Part shown: positions 1 to 8,085 of the stretch, in pieces
Position numbering within the stretch: the stretch's first letter is position 1
Layout of the letters: each line of letters begins with the position of its first letter
Assembly (NCBI GenBank): GCA_028066595.1
Contig: JALCBJ010000006.1
Location: 1-64,000, forward strand
Origin: Thermoanaerobaculia bacterium
GTDB lineage: Bacteria > Acidobacteriota > Thermoanaerobaculia > Multivoradales > J023
Direction of reading: 5' to 3'
DNA: 64,000 bases
Made by a program: the position numbers and the translations under genes
Notes under the pieces: generated by a model
Databases searched by the model: none
What the model saw: only the letters and a program-made list of their open reading frames with translations
Told to the model about the DNA's origin: nothing

Positions 1-82
1 ACTCTGGCACCATGATGCCGAACAAAGTCGCGGGGGAGTCCATCCCACCAGTTTGTCGTCCTGCGCCAGGCGTTGTCCGGCG

Positions 83-1330
83 TCAGACGCAGACGGCCGA
101 GTGCGCAACGAGCCGACGATCGCGCGTCAGATCGAGGGCCTGGGCGAGATCGAGCCACAGATCGTTGACTTCTTCAAGCCCTACCGACAACCGCAACATC
201 GCCGGCGTGATGCCGCCCTCCGCCTGACCCTCTTCGTCCACGACGCGGTGAGTGAGCCCCGCCGGGTGCTGGATCAGGGTGTCGGTGGAGCCGAGGCTGA
301 CCGCCGGAGTGATCCAGCGCAGATGGCGCAGGAACCGGGCTGCCCGCGGAGCGCCGCCGGTGACCTCGAAAGCGAGGATCGAACCCGGGCCCGACATCTG
401 GAGGCCTTCACCCACCAGAGCGAGGGGATCGCAGGCCGGTAGACCCGGATACCAAACGCGCGAGACGTTGTCGTTCTCGGCGAGCCGACGCGCCAGCTCC
501 GCGGCTGTCTGCTGTGCGGCGCGCACCCGAACGGGTAGCGTCGACAGGCCGCGATGCAGCAGGTAGGCCGCTAGAGGGTGGAGAACGGCGCCGGTGATCA
601 AGCGCACTTGCCGCAAGGCTCGAATCCAGACCTCATCGCGAGCTGCCACCACCCCAGCGAGGACGTCGCCGTGCCCGCCGAGGAATTTGGTGGCGCTGTG
701 CAACGAGAGGGCAGCACCCAGCGTTAGGGGTCGCTGTAGAACCGGCGTGGCGAAGGTGGAATCGACGAGAACGGGTACCTCGCCCGCTTGCCGGACCACG
801 TCGACGACGTCGACGAGCTGGAGCGTCGGATTGGCCGGCGTCTCCACCAGCACGAGGATCGTGTCGTCGCGCACAGCGCGACCCACGTCGCCGGGACGGG
901 CCCAGGTGACGTCGAGATCCAGAAGGCCGCTGGTGAGTAGATGGTCCGACCCGCCGTAGAGGGGCCTCACGGCCACGACGTGGCGTCCTCGCCGGCCCGT
1001 GCGCGTCTCGAACACTCCGCGAGCCGCCAGCAGACAGGCCGTCAACGCCGCCATGCCCGATGCGAAGGCAAGCGAGTCCTCCCCCGACTCGAGCTTCGCC
1101 AGGGCCTCCTCGAAGCGAGCTACCGTCGGGTTGTGCAGGCGCGAGTACACGGCCTGTCCGCCAAGTGGCGTACCACCCGCCACGAGCTCGTCGATGCTGG
1201 CGATGGCCTCGTCCAGGTCCTCCAGCGGATAGGTGGTCGACAGGTCGAGGGGCGGTGCGTGGACACCCAGCCGGCGGAAGTCGCTACGGCCTGAGTGGAC
1301 GGCTTCGGTTTCAAACTGGGCGCGATACAT
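83..1330 (-). CDS. Trans-sulfuration family PLP enzyme (cystathionine gamma-synthase / methionine gamma-lyase type)
   Basis: This 415-residue protein has the normal length of the Cys/Met-metabolism PLP family (fold type I). The internal-aldimine lysine is K215 in [12 protein letters not shown], the PLP aspartate is D190 in [13 protein letters not shown], and YSRLHNPT near residue 62 is the tyrosine/arginine phosphate-binding segment. The family covers cystathionine gamma-synthase, cystathionine gamma-lyase and methionine gamma-lyase, and the sequence alone does not separate them. The divergent Lrp-type regulator resembles the MdeR/mdeA arrangement known for methionine gamma-lyase, so a catabolic role is possible (inference). 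The ATG at 1328-1330 starts the conserved N-terminus. Confidence 0.9.
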   Translation of the reverse strand: MYRAQFETEAVHSGRSDFRRLGVHAPPLDLSTTYPLEDLDEAIASIDELVAGGTPLGGQAVYSRLHNPTVARFEEALAKLESGEDSLAFASGMAALTACLLAARGVFETRTGRRGRHVVAVRPLYGGSDHLLTSGLLDLDVTWARPGDVGRAVRDDTILVLVETPANPTLQLVDVVDVVRQAGEVPVLVDSTFATPVLQRPLTLGAALSLHSATKFLGGHGDVLAGVVAARDEVWIRALRQVRLITGAVLHPLAAYLLHRGLSTLPVRVRAAQQTAAELARRLAENDNVSRVWYPGLPACDPLALVGEGLQMSGPGSILAFEVTGGAPRAARFLRHLRWITPAVSLGSTDTLIQHPAGLTHRVVDEEGQAEGGITPAMLRLSVGLEEVNDLWLDLAQALDLTRDRRLVAHSAVCV

Positions 1331-1442
1331 GATGCTCTCCGTCGTCGTGATCTCGACTCGACATGCGACGAAACCGCTGTTAATCTAAAGAAAGTTCAGT
1401 TGAATGTAGAATCATCCGAAGATATTTCGGAAAGGATGTTCG
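1331..1442. promoter_or_regulatory. Divergent promoter region with Lrp-type operator candidate
   Basis: This AT-richer stretch separates the PLP enzyme from the Lrp-type regulator. At 1415-1431 lies the inverted repeat TCCGAA-GATAT-TTCGGA, six-base arms around an AT-rich centre, immediately before the regulator start. Lrp/AsnC proteins typically bind short inverted repeats with an AT-rich middle and autoregulate. The assignment to this regulator is inferred from position. Confidence 0.5.
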
Positions 1443-1919
1443 ATGCGACCCATCGACCGAATCGATGCCCAAATCCTCGAGCTGCTACAGAAGAATGCTC
1501 GGTCGTCCAACAAAGAGCTTGCAGCACATGTCGGCATCGCCCAGAGCACGTGCCTCGAGCGAGTCCGTCGAATGGTCTCGGAAGGCATCCTGCGGGGATT
1601 TCATGCCGAGGTCGCGCCCGAGGCCTTGGGTATCGGCATCGAAGCCCTGATCGCGGTGCAGCTTTCCAAGCACCAACGTGAGGCCGTGGAATCGTTCCAG
1701 GAGCACACCTTGAGCCTTGCCGAGGTGCTCGCGCTCTTCCACATGGCCGGCGAGAACGACTTCCTCGTGCATGTGGCCGTCCACGATGCTGCAGCGCTCC
1801 GTGAGCTGGCGATGACGGCGTTCGCTTCCCGCCCCGAAGTGGTGCACCTGCAGACAATGCTCATCTTCCAGCACCAGTCGAGCCACAGCCTTCCCGTCTA
1901 CTGCCGATTCGAAGACTGA
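1443..1919 (+). CDS. Lrp/AsnC family transcriptional regulator
   Basis: The 158-residue protein has the classic Lrp/AsnC layout. An N-terminal winged helix-turn-helix (IDAQILELLQKNARSSNKEL, then the recognition region around residues 22-45) is followed by an RAM/AsnC effector domain (about residues 68-150) that normally binds amino acids and forms octamers. It is divergent from the PLP trans-sulfuration gene and probably controls it and itself. The effector cannot be read from sequence; methionine or a branched-chain amino acid would fit the context. Confidence 0.93.
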   Translation: MRPIDRIDAQILELLQKNARSSNKELAAHVGIAQSTCLERVRRMVSEGILRGFHAEVAPEALGIGIEALIAVQLSKHQREAVESFQEHTLSLAEVLALFHMAGENDFLVHVAVHDAAALRELAMTAFASRPEVVHLQTMLIFQHQSSHSLPVYCRFED

Positions 1920-1966
1920 TTCGATCCCAACTGGAACAGCTCTGTCGCGGTCGACAGCTCTTGTTC

Positions 1967-2030
1967 GAACTCCCCCTCCAGCTCCCCCTCTCCTAAGAGG
2001 GGGAGAGCCAAGGCAGCTCCACGGCGGTCG
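1967..2030. repeat. Dispersed hairpin repeat, copy 1
   Basis: First of three nearly identical copies of a 64-base unit that starts GAACTCCCCCTCCAGC and ends CCACGGCGGTCG. Its core is a perfect ten-base stem, CTCCCCCTCT and AGAGGGGGAG, around a four-base loop. It looks like a REP-type palindromic repeat. Similarity with copy 3 continues about 20 bases downstream (CGCCCGTCTGCGCGAGGG). Confidence 0.85.
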
Positions 2031-2059
2031 TCACGCCCGTCTGCGCGAGGGACTTGTTG

Positions 2060-2100
2060 CCTCTTCAGCTCAGACAGTCTCGGCCGTGCTCGACCCGGCG
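2060..2100 (+). repeat. Left copy of an inverted ~41-base repeat
   Basis: This segment, which contains TCAGCTCAGACAGTCTCGGC, recurs in inverted orientation at 5399-5440. The central 21 bases are identical and there are a few mismatches at the ends. The two copies flank the 940-codon metalloprotease gene. It could be a dispersed repeat or a transposon-like boundary. Confidence 0.75.
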
Positions 2101-2128
2101 TGTATCGAGAACCAGACAGCTCTTGGTT

Positions 2129-2192
2129 GAACTCCCCCTCCAGCTCCCCCTCTCCTGAGAGGGGGAGAGCCAAGGCAGCTCCACGGCGGTCG
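2129..2192. repeat. Dispersed hairpin repeat, copy 2
   Basis: Second copy of the 64-base hairpin unit, in the same orientation, 98 bases after copy 1. Its right flank (CGATCCCAACTGGAACT) repeats the sequence found just after the Lrp gene stop at 1921-1937, so the cluster appears to have grown by segmental duplication. Confidence 0.85.
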
Positions 2193-2274
2193 ATCCCAAC
2201 TGGAACTGCAAGACAGACCAATGATGTGGCAGAAGGGATTCAAGAACTGCGTCGAGAACGAGACCGCTCTTGTT

Positions 2275-2338
2275 GAACTCCCCCTCCAGCTCCCCCTCTC
2301 CTGAGAGGGGGAGAGCCAAGGCAGTTCCACGGCGGTCG
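2275..2338. repeat. Dispersed hairpin repeat, copy 3
   Basis: Third copy of the unit, 82 bases after copy 2, with a single T for C change in the GCAGTTCCACGG part. The upstream flanks of copies 2 and 3 also match (TCGAGAAC, then GCTCTTG), so the duplicated segment is longer than the hairpin itself. The rest of 1920-2515 holds no convincing gene. Confidence 0.85.
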
Positions 2339-2515
2339 GCGCGCCCGTCTGCGCGAGGGCTCGGGGGAAATCAAGCGTTTTTCTGCGGGGGCTGCTACGA
2401 TCTCATAGAAGTCTGAACAGATTGTCCGTCTCAACCATGCAGTACATCGAGGCAGGACACCAGCGGATGGCGCGAAGCCGACCTGATCTCGGGTCCTGCT
2501 GAAAGGAGCGACGAT

Positions 2516-5338
2516 ATGACCTTTCACGTGACGGATCAGGTGGAGATTCAGCGCGAAGACGACGGAACCGTCCGCAAGCTGCGGCATCCAACTCAACCAT
2601 ACGCCGTTGGAGACTCGACCGCTCTGGCGGCCACCGATACGGAGGAGACCAGCCTCCGCGCGCTCGCCGACGACTACTTGCGCGAAGTCATGCCGATCTA
2701 CGGGCTGGAAAGTCGCGTAGCCGAAAACCTCGACGCTTCCTTTGCCTCCGCCCCCGAGCCCGATGCCGCGGGACGCCTGCAGTACTTGGAAGAACACGAA
2801 GTGCCAAACCAGGCGACGGTAGCCTATGCGCAAACGCACATGGGGCTACCGGTGTGGCAATCGGGTTTCCTGGTGAAGATCGCGGGCTCGCCGCCCCGGG
2901 TGGTCGGGTCTCAGAACTCCATGGATGTGGCCGTCGACATCGAGCCACCGCCCGAAGATGCTCCTTACGACCGAGGCCGTCTCGACCCGACCAGGCTCGC
3001 CCAGGTGCTGGGATTGGAGTCGGCCGACGGGCTGAGAATCCACGGTACCCGGAGACTGATCTACCGGCTGGACATCGGAGACCGGGGCAACGCAGTCGCG
3101 ACCACGTCCGGCGAAGACAAGCTCGCCGTGGACGAGTCGATGATGCATGTCGCCGGTCCGGCGCTGCCGGTGCCCGAGCTTCCCGACGACCTGGAGGACG
3201 GTCGTCACTACGTCGTCGTCGAGGTGTTGTTCCAGCTCGATCACGCCACCTGGGGAGACGCCAACTGGGGAGCCTTCGTCGAGCCTCGCACCGGTGCCGT
3301 GCTGCGGGTCGACAGCTTCGTCGGCTGCCTGCATCACGGGCAGCTCTATGTGCAAGATCCGCCGACGCGAGGATCGAACGTCCAGCCCTCGGCACCCGCG
3401 ACGCAGCTCGACGGCTTTCGGGAGCGCGTTCTGCTCGAGGGACTGAACACACCGGTCGGTGGCGCCGAGCAGGAGCTGGAGGGCGAGTTCATTCGCCTGC
3501 AGGACATTCAGCTACCGAACGTAGCGCCGCCGACCAGCCCCACCGGACAAGACTTCGACTTCTCCGTGCCCACCGACGACTTCGCCGGCGTCAACGCCTA
3601 CTTTCACTGCGACCGCCTCTTCCGTCTGATGGAGGGCATGGGCTTCGACGTTCGACAGTACTTCGACGGAACCACGTTTCCCGTGCGGGTGGACCACCGC
3701 TTCAGCTACCGAGATCGCTTCGGCATCCTGCGAGGCGACGTCATCAACGCGTCGGCTCCGGGCAACGCATTCCGCAACGGCTCGGACGGATTTCGGTTCG
3801 CGCTCCTCGATATCCCCAGTCAGGTAGGAATCGCACTGCATTGGCGCGTGGTGCTACACGAGTTCGGCCACTCGATCCTCTGGGACCACGTGAGCTCACC
3901 GAACTTTCGTTTCGCCCACAGCCCGGGAGACAGCCTAGCGGCGATCCTCAACGATCCAGGCTCACGAGCGGGCGACCGCTTCCTCACGTTCCCTTTCACT
4001 CCTATCTCCAGGCGCCACGATCGCAGGCCACAAGATGGTTGGGCTTGGGGAGGAACGTTCGACGACCCCTTCCCTGTGGGGGACCGCAGATCGGGGGATG
4101 TCGCGGGCTACGATCGCGAACAGATCCTCTCGTCGACACTCTTCCGCTACTACCGCGCCATCGGTGGCGATCACACCGATCCGGCAGAACAGCGGGCGGC
4201 AGCTCGATACGCCGCGTTTCTGATCTTCTCGGCGGTCGGCGTCCTGAGCAACGTTTCCCAACCGCGCGACGCCGAAGACTTCGCCGAAGGTCTGATGGAC
4301 GCTGATCTGGCGACGACGTCGTTCGAGGATCGCGCCGGAGGTGCGAGTCACAAGGTGATGCGTTGGGCCTTCGAGCAACAGGGCGCCTATCAGCCTGCCG
4401 GCGCACCCTCGAACGTCCGTACTCCGGGCGCGCCTCCTGCCGTGGACGTCTACCTCGACGACGGCCGGTCCGGTGGCTACGAGCCGGCCGGTAGCTATCT
4501 CTTCTCCACCGACGACGTGTGGAATCGCAGGGCTAGCGACGATGGTACCGACCACCAGGATCCGGAGACGGGTCAGCAGAACTTCCTTTACGCACGCGTC
4601 AGGAATCGGGGTACGACGACGGCGACGGGCGTCCAAGTCGAGGCCTTCACGACCCGCGAAGGTGGCGACCGCTCCTTTCCCGGCACCTGGACGGCCACCG
4701 ACACACCTTCGGTCTCGTTCGACGACGACATCGAGCCTGGAACCGATGCGGTGGTCGGACCTCTGGCCTGGACACCGGGCAACGAAGGCGTCGTCACCGT
4801 ATTGATCAGCGTGTCCGCGGCGGGTGATCCGAGCAACGTGGGGACGATCAACGGACCCATCTCCGCGGCTCTCCTCGCCCATCTCGACAACAATGTGGCG
4901 GGTCGCGCGATGCGCGTCGTCGACGGCGATGGGAATGGAGATGGCGGGGACGGAACCACCGTCCAGGCGGTGGCCCAGCCCAGGCTTCCCATCCCCGATG
5001 CAGATCCGGCCGGCGCCGTCAGCCAGCTCCATGTATCGACCGAGGGCGAGATCCAGCGATTCGGCATCGGAGTGACCATCCTCCACACCTTCATCGGCGA
5101 CCTGCGAGTGACCCTGACGTCACCACAGGGAACCGAGGCTGTTCTCTTCGAGGGTCAGGGCCTGGATCAATCCGAGGACGACCTGAGCCTTGCTCTCTCT
5201 TCCGACGATGATCCGGCCGTGCAGCCCTTCGTAAGCGAACCGAGCCAAGGAACCTGGAGCCTGCGGGTCGTCGACCGCATCGGCATCGATACTGGGACGA
5301 TCGACAGATGGTCCCTGGTGCTGGTCCTCGACAACTGA
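2516..5338 (+). CDS. Large M36-like metalloprotease with C-terminal P-domain
   Basis: The 940-residue protein carries an HExxH zinc site, H448-EFG-H452 in VVLHEFGHSILWDH, followed by FAHSPGDSLAAIL. The N-terminal 250 residues resemble the propeptide region of fungalysin/thermolysin-type proteases. Residues about 670-810 look like a CARDB-type beta domain, and about 845-940 form a proprotein-convertase P-domain (FIGDLRVTLTSPQGT, GTWSLRVVDRIGIDTGTIDRWSLVL). This predicts a secreted or surface protease, yet no signal peptide is visible at the chosen ATG, which has a good RBS (AAAGGAG). The exact peptidase family is uncertain. It stands alone between repeat-rich regions. Confidence 0.75.
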   Translation: MTFHVTDQVEIQREDDGTVRKLRHPTQPYAVGDSTALAATDTEETSLRALADDYLREVMPIYGLESRVAENLDASFASAPEPDAAGRLQYLEEHEVPNQATVAYAQTHMGLPVWQSGFLVKIAGSPPRVVGSQNSMDVAVDIEPPPEDAPYDRGRLDPTRLAQVLGLESADGLRIHGTRRLIYRLDIGDRGNAVATTSGEDKLAVDESMMHVAGPALPVPELPDDLEDGRHYVVVEVLFQLDHATWGDANWGAFVEPRTGAVLRVDSFVGCLHHGQLYVQDPPTRGSNVQPSAPATQLDGFRERVLLEGLNTPVGGAEQELEGEFIRLQDIQLPNVAPPTSPTGQDFDFSVPTDDFAGVNAYFHCDRLFRLMEGMGFDVRQYFDGTTFPVRVDHRFSYRDRFGILRGDVINASAPGNAFRNGSDGFRFALLDIPSQVGIALHWRVVLHEFGHSILWDHVSSPNFRFAHSPGDSLAAILNDPGSRAGDRFLTFPFTPISRRHDRRPQDGWAWGGTFDDPFPVGDRRSGDVAGYDREQILSSTLFRYYRAIGGDHTDPAEQRAAARYAAFLIFSAVGVLSNVSQPRDAEDFAEGLMDADLATTSFEDRAGGASHKVMRWAFEQQGAYQPAGAPSNVRTPGAPPAVDVYLDDGRSGGYEPAGSYLFSTDDVWNRRASDDGTDHQDPETGQQNFLYARVRNRGTTTATGVQVEAFTTREGGDRSFPGTWTATDTPSVSFDDDIEPGTDAVVGPLAWTPGNEGVVTVLISVSAAGDPSNVGTINGPISAALLAHLDNNVAGRAMRVVDGDGNGDGGDGTTVQAVAQPRLPIPDADPAGAVSQLHVSTEGEIQRFGIGVTILHTFIGDLRVTLTSPQGTEAVLFEGQGLDQSEDDLSLALSSDDDPAVQPFVSEPSQGTWSLRVVDRIGIDTGTIDRWSLVLVLDN

Positions 5339-5398
5339 AGGGGATCAGGCCTGCTTCACTAGTCGAGATCGCATCTGAGAACACCGTTTCGAGAGTCC

Positions 5399-5440
5399 CG
5401 CCGAGTCGAGTACGGCCGAGACTGTCTGAGCTGAGGAACC
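5399..5440 (-). repeat. Right (inverted) copy of the ~41-base repeat
   Basis: The reverse complement of this segment matches 2060-2100, including GGCCGAGACTGTCTGAGCTGA. It lies 60 bases after the metalloprotease stop, so the protease gene is bracketed by inverted copies. Confidence 0.75.
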
Positions 5441-5559
5441 GATCCAGCCTTCGTAAGCCACACTTGATGAATGAGTTACGTGGCCGGACCATGCGCAAGC
5501 GAGTTTCGAAGGCCGCGCGCAGACCGGCATGACGGCTGCCGGCTGTTTCTGGAGGTGAT

Positions 5560-5742
5560 CTAGCCTGGATTTCTCACCCACTTCGTCGCGAGGCGTCGTA
5601 GGTGCTCAGAGATCCGAGGAAAACGACCGATTTCCTGACGCAGGCATAGTGCACTATTTCGAGGAAGGAGATCATCGTTTGACGATGGAGATCCGGGCAC
5701 ATATAGCGCCGCAGTAGAAGGCTAGTGAGCAATCCAGGCTAG
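5560..5742. mobile_element. MITE-like element with 18-base terminal inverted repeats
   Basis: The left end (CTAGCCTGGATTTCTCAC, 5560-5577) and the right end (GTGAGCAATCCAGGCTAG, 5725-5742) are inverted repeats matching at 17 of 18 positions. The 183-base unit contains no plausible gene. Size and ends fit a miniature inverted-repeat transposable element. No clear target-site duplication is visible, so mobility is inferred. Confidence 0.55.
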
Positions 5743-5748
5743 CTATCC

Positions 5749-5772
5749 ACCGCGGGCTCGCGAGCCCGTGGT
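5749..5772. repeat. Perfectly paired palindrome (hairpin)
   Basis: The palindrome centred on CGGGCTCGCGAGCCCG extends to 5749-5772 with a single G-T mismatch. It lies between the MITE-like element and the toxin-antitoxin genes and could act as a terminator stem or as an operator for the toxin-antitoxin pair. There is no clear T-run. Confidence 0.6.
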
Positions 5773-5853
5773 CCGTACAAGCGGAGGGAACGACGGATTT
5801 ACGCACGGTATGATCGACCCGGGTCTGCAACGCCGTCCGCGAAAGGATCGATC

Positions 5854-6072
5854 ATGAGTTCAGTCCTAGATATCGAGTCGATGAGTGTCGAGGACAAGTT
5901 GCGCCTCATCGAATCGGTTTGGAACGATCTGAGTCGGAATGCCGAGGCAGTGCCGGTACCGGACTGGCACCTCACCGAGCTGCAGGAAAGGGAGCGGCGG
6001 CTGCAAGACGGCAGGAGCACCCTGAGTGATTGGTCGGACGTCAGACGGAGACTCCGCGACGCAGTCGGATGA
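5854..6072 (+). CDS. Addiction-module antitoxin (TIGR02574-type)
   Basis: This 72-residue protein fits the 'addiction module component' family: SVEDKLRLIESVWNDLS at the N-terminus, then PDWHLTELQERE and a charged C-terminus. Such proteins bind and neutralise ParE/RelE-type toxins and usually repress their own promoter. It is followed by a toxin gene whose ATG overlaps its stop (ATGA at 6069-6072). Confidence 0.88.
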   Translation: MSSVLDIESMSVEDKLRLIESVWNDLSRNAEAVPVPDWHLTELQERERRLQDGRSTLSDWSDVRRRLRDAVG

Positions 6073-6377
6073 AACTGCAGATCTCGTCGGAAGCCGAGCA
6101 GGATCTCGTTGCGGGAGCCAGGTTCTACGAAGCGCAGGCGCCCGGCCTTGGCAACTACTTCCTGGACACGCTGTCGTCCGACATCGAGTCGCTCAGACTC
6201 TACGCGGGCATCCACTCCAAACACCGTGGCCACTTTCGCCTCTTGTCGAAACGGTTCCCGTACGCGATCTACTATCGAATGAATCCGGGAGCCATCGAGG
6301 TCCGTGCGATCCTCGACTGTCGTCGAGACCCCGCTGTCACCGGAAGCAGGCTCGCCGGGGACCCAATCGACGACTGA
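6069..6377 (+). CDS. ParE/RelE-type toxin
   Basis: The 102-residue product begins MKLQISSEAEQDLVAGARFY, the usual start of ParE/RelE toxins, and continues with the conserved HRGHFRLLSKRFPYAIYY core and VRAILDCRRDP, where catalytic or gyrase-contact residues normally lie. The start at 6069 is chosen because it overlaps the antitoxin stop by four bases. Family members poison gyrase (ParE) or cleave mRNA (RelE); the ParE branch usually pairs with this antitoxin type. Confidence 0.88.
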   Translation: MKLQISSEAEQDLVAGARFYEAQAPGLGNYFLDTLSSDIESLRLYAGIHSKHRGHFRLLSKRFPYAIYYRMNPGAIEVRAILDCRRDPAVTGSRLAGDPIDD

Positions 6378-6393
6378 GACGGCCTTGGACTCC

Positions 6394-7950
6394 TCAGCCG
6401 TGGTCGATCAGAGCGCGCAGGATGGCGTCCTGCGCGTTCTTTGCCCGCCAGTTCGCCGACGTACGGTTCATCAGGATCGAAAAAGCGTAGAGCGTCCCGG
6501 ACCTGCCTTTGGCGTAGCCCGACAAAGTCGAGACGCCCGATAGCGCACCGGTCTTGGCGAGGACGTTGCCGCGATAGGGCGGCTTCTGCAGCCGACGCTC
6601 CCAACGCAAGTCGGGCTCACCCGAATAGGGCAAGGTGCTCATGAACTCGGAGCGCCAGCGATGGTCTCCCATCCGGCGCAACAGATCTGTCACCAGTCGC
6701 GGCGTCGCCAGATTGTTGCGACTCATGCCAGAACCATCGGCGAGGTCGAAGGCATCGGGATCCAGGCCGAGAGCCGCCAACGACTCGCGTACGGCACGCA
6801 CTCCGCCGGCCCAGCTGCCGTCGCGGCAATGGTGGGCGCCGAGCAACTTCAGCACCTGTTCGGAGTAGAAGTTCTGGGAGCGTTTGTTGACGATCTCGAG
6901 GGTCGTCAAAAGATCGGAGCGATGGGTCGCCACAAGGTCCCATGCCCGTCCCGTCAAAGCCTTCACCTCTTTTACGGATCCCTCGGTGACGATTCCTTCC
7001 TCCCAGAGCGCCTGCCGAAGCGCGGTGCCGAAATAGGCCGCCGGATCGGCAACGGTGACCCATTTGTCGACGAACTCGGTAGCGCGGTGGATTCGTCCCC
7101 GGGCCTCGAACGTATGGAGCGTCTGCCAGTCGCCCTCGAGGGTGGGTCGGCCGATGCGCACCGATTCCTGGCGGCGATTCGACGTCACCGCGACCCGATC
7201 TTGCACCGCGAAGATCGGCAGCTCGGGCACCAGGCTCACCCGTGCCTCAGCCCCGAGAGACTCCACTTTCACCAACACACAGTTGTCGTTGAAGGACAGA
7301 GCGGCCACCGGAGCCTCGTACCAACGGTCGAGCTGATCTTCCGGCCAGTCTGGATGGACGAGCTGCAGGTCGAAGAGTCCGGTCGCGAGAATCACGTTCC
7401 CCGTGATGCGGTGAACCCCCCGCTGCCGCAACGCCCGTGCCCATTGGCGGAAGACGGCGAAGGAATCGCCATGCCAATGTCGACCGGAGATGTTCGGGTC
7501 ACCGCCCCCGACCACGGCAAGATCGCCGTGCAGCACACCGTCCTTGGTATCGCCTCGCAAGTAGAGCGGCGTCTCGAAAAAGAATCCCGGCCCGAGGACG
7601 TCGAGGGCGGCAGCCGATGTGAAGAGCTTGGTGTTCGACGCCAGGATCCGCTTCGTCGCCGGGTTGTAGCCGTAGACCTCACGTCCCGACTTCGCTTCGA
7701 CGATGTGTACGCCCATCGCCGGAGCCACCTGACGTGCTGCCGCCACCTGTGCGTTGACCGCCGACTTGAGCGCTGCCAGATCGGAGCGGTTCGCCGGCTC
7801 GGACTGCGCGGGGTTCGATAGTGCCGGGAACGCGAGCCCCACGATCACGAGAGACGCCGCCACCCAACCGAAGGAATGCCGAGTCGCGAACCTGGCTCCG
7901 TGTGCCGAGTCGCGTGCCAAATGGTGATGAACAAAGGTCGTTCGGCGCAC
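6394..7950 (-). CDS. dacB: D-alanyl-D-alanine carboxypeptidase/endopeptidase (PBP4, peptidase S13)
   Basis: All three penicillin-binding motifs are present: S105-N-T-K108 (SxxK), the SxN motif in GSGMSRNNLATP, and KTG in AKTGALSGVSTLSGY. The 518-residue length matches PBP4, which trims and cleaves periplasmic peptidoglycan cross-links. A hydrophobic segment around residues 27-45 is the export signal or anchor. The GTG at 7948-7950 is used; a shorter start inside the first 25 residues is possible. It converges with the toxin gene. Confidence 0.93.
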   Translation of the reverse strand: MRRTTFVHHHLARDSAHGARFATRHSFGWVAASLVIVGLAFPALSNPAQSEPANRSDLAALKSAVNAQVAAARQVAPAMGVHIVEAKSGREVYGYNPATKRILASNTKLFTSAAALDVLGPGFFFETPLYLRGDTKDGVLHGDLAVVGGGDPNISGRHWHGDSFAVFRQWARALRQRGVHRITGNVILATGLFDLQLVHPDWPEDQLDRWYEAPVAALSFNDNCVLVKVESLGAEARVSLVPELPIFAVQDRVAVTSNRRQESVRIGRPTLEGDWQTLHTFEARGRIHRATEFVDKWVTVADPAAYFGTALRQALWEEGIVTEGSVKEVKALTGRAWDLVATHRSDLLTTLEIVNKRSQNFYSEQVLKLLGAHHCRDGSWAGGVRAVRESLAALGLDPDAFDLADGSGMSRNNLATPRLVTDLLRRMGDHRWRSEFMSTLPYSGEPDLRWERRLQKPPYRGNVLAKTGALSGVSTLSGYAKGRSGTLYAFSILMNRTSANWRAKNAQDAILRALIDHG

Positions 7951-7962
7951 GAGAAGAGGCTA

Positions 7963-8004
7963 CTACATCGCCTGAGCAAACCCCTACATCACCTGAGCAA
8001 GCCC
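7963..8004. repeat. Two tandem 21-base direct repeats
   Basis: CTACATCGCCTGAGCAAACCC at 7963-7983 is directly followed by a second unit at 7984-8004 with two changes. The pair sits in the divergent promoter region between PBP4 and the metallophosphoesterase gene and could be a regulator binding site or replication slippage. Confidence 0.6.
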
Positions 8005-8085
8005 GCGATGCGTCTGACAGAATCTTCGTCAACATCTCTGCTTCCACTCAGCCACGCCGGTCCACGACTACGAGGATAGACCCCC

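Noticed and set aside
1967-2338. Possible CRISPR array
   Set aside because: Only three copies, repeat 64 bases long with internal hairpin, uneven spacings of 98 and 82 bases that are themselves partly duplicated; not CRISPR.
3962-5086. Minus-strand 374-codon frame within the metalloprotease gene
   Set aside because: Shadow of the P-domain and CARDB-like region; arginine-rich with no domain match.
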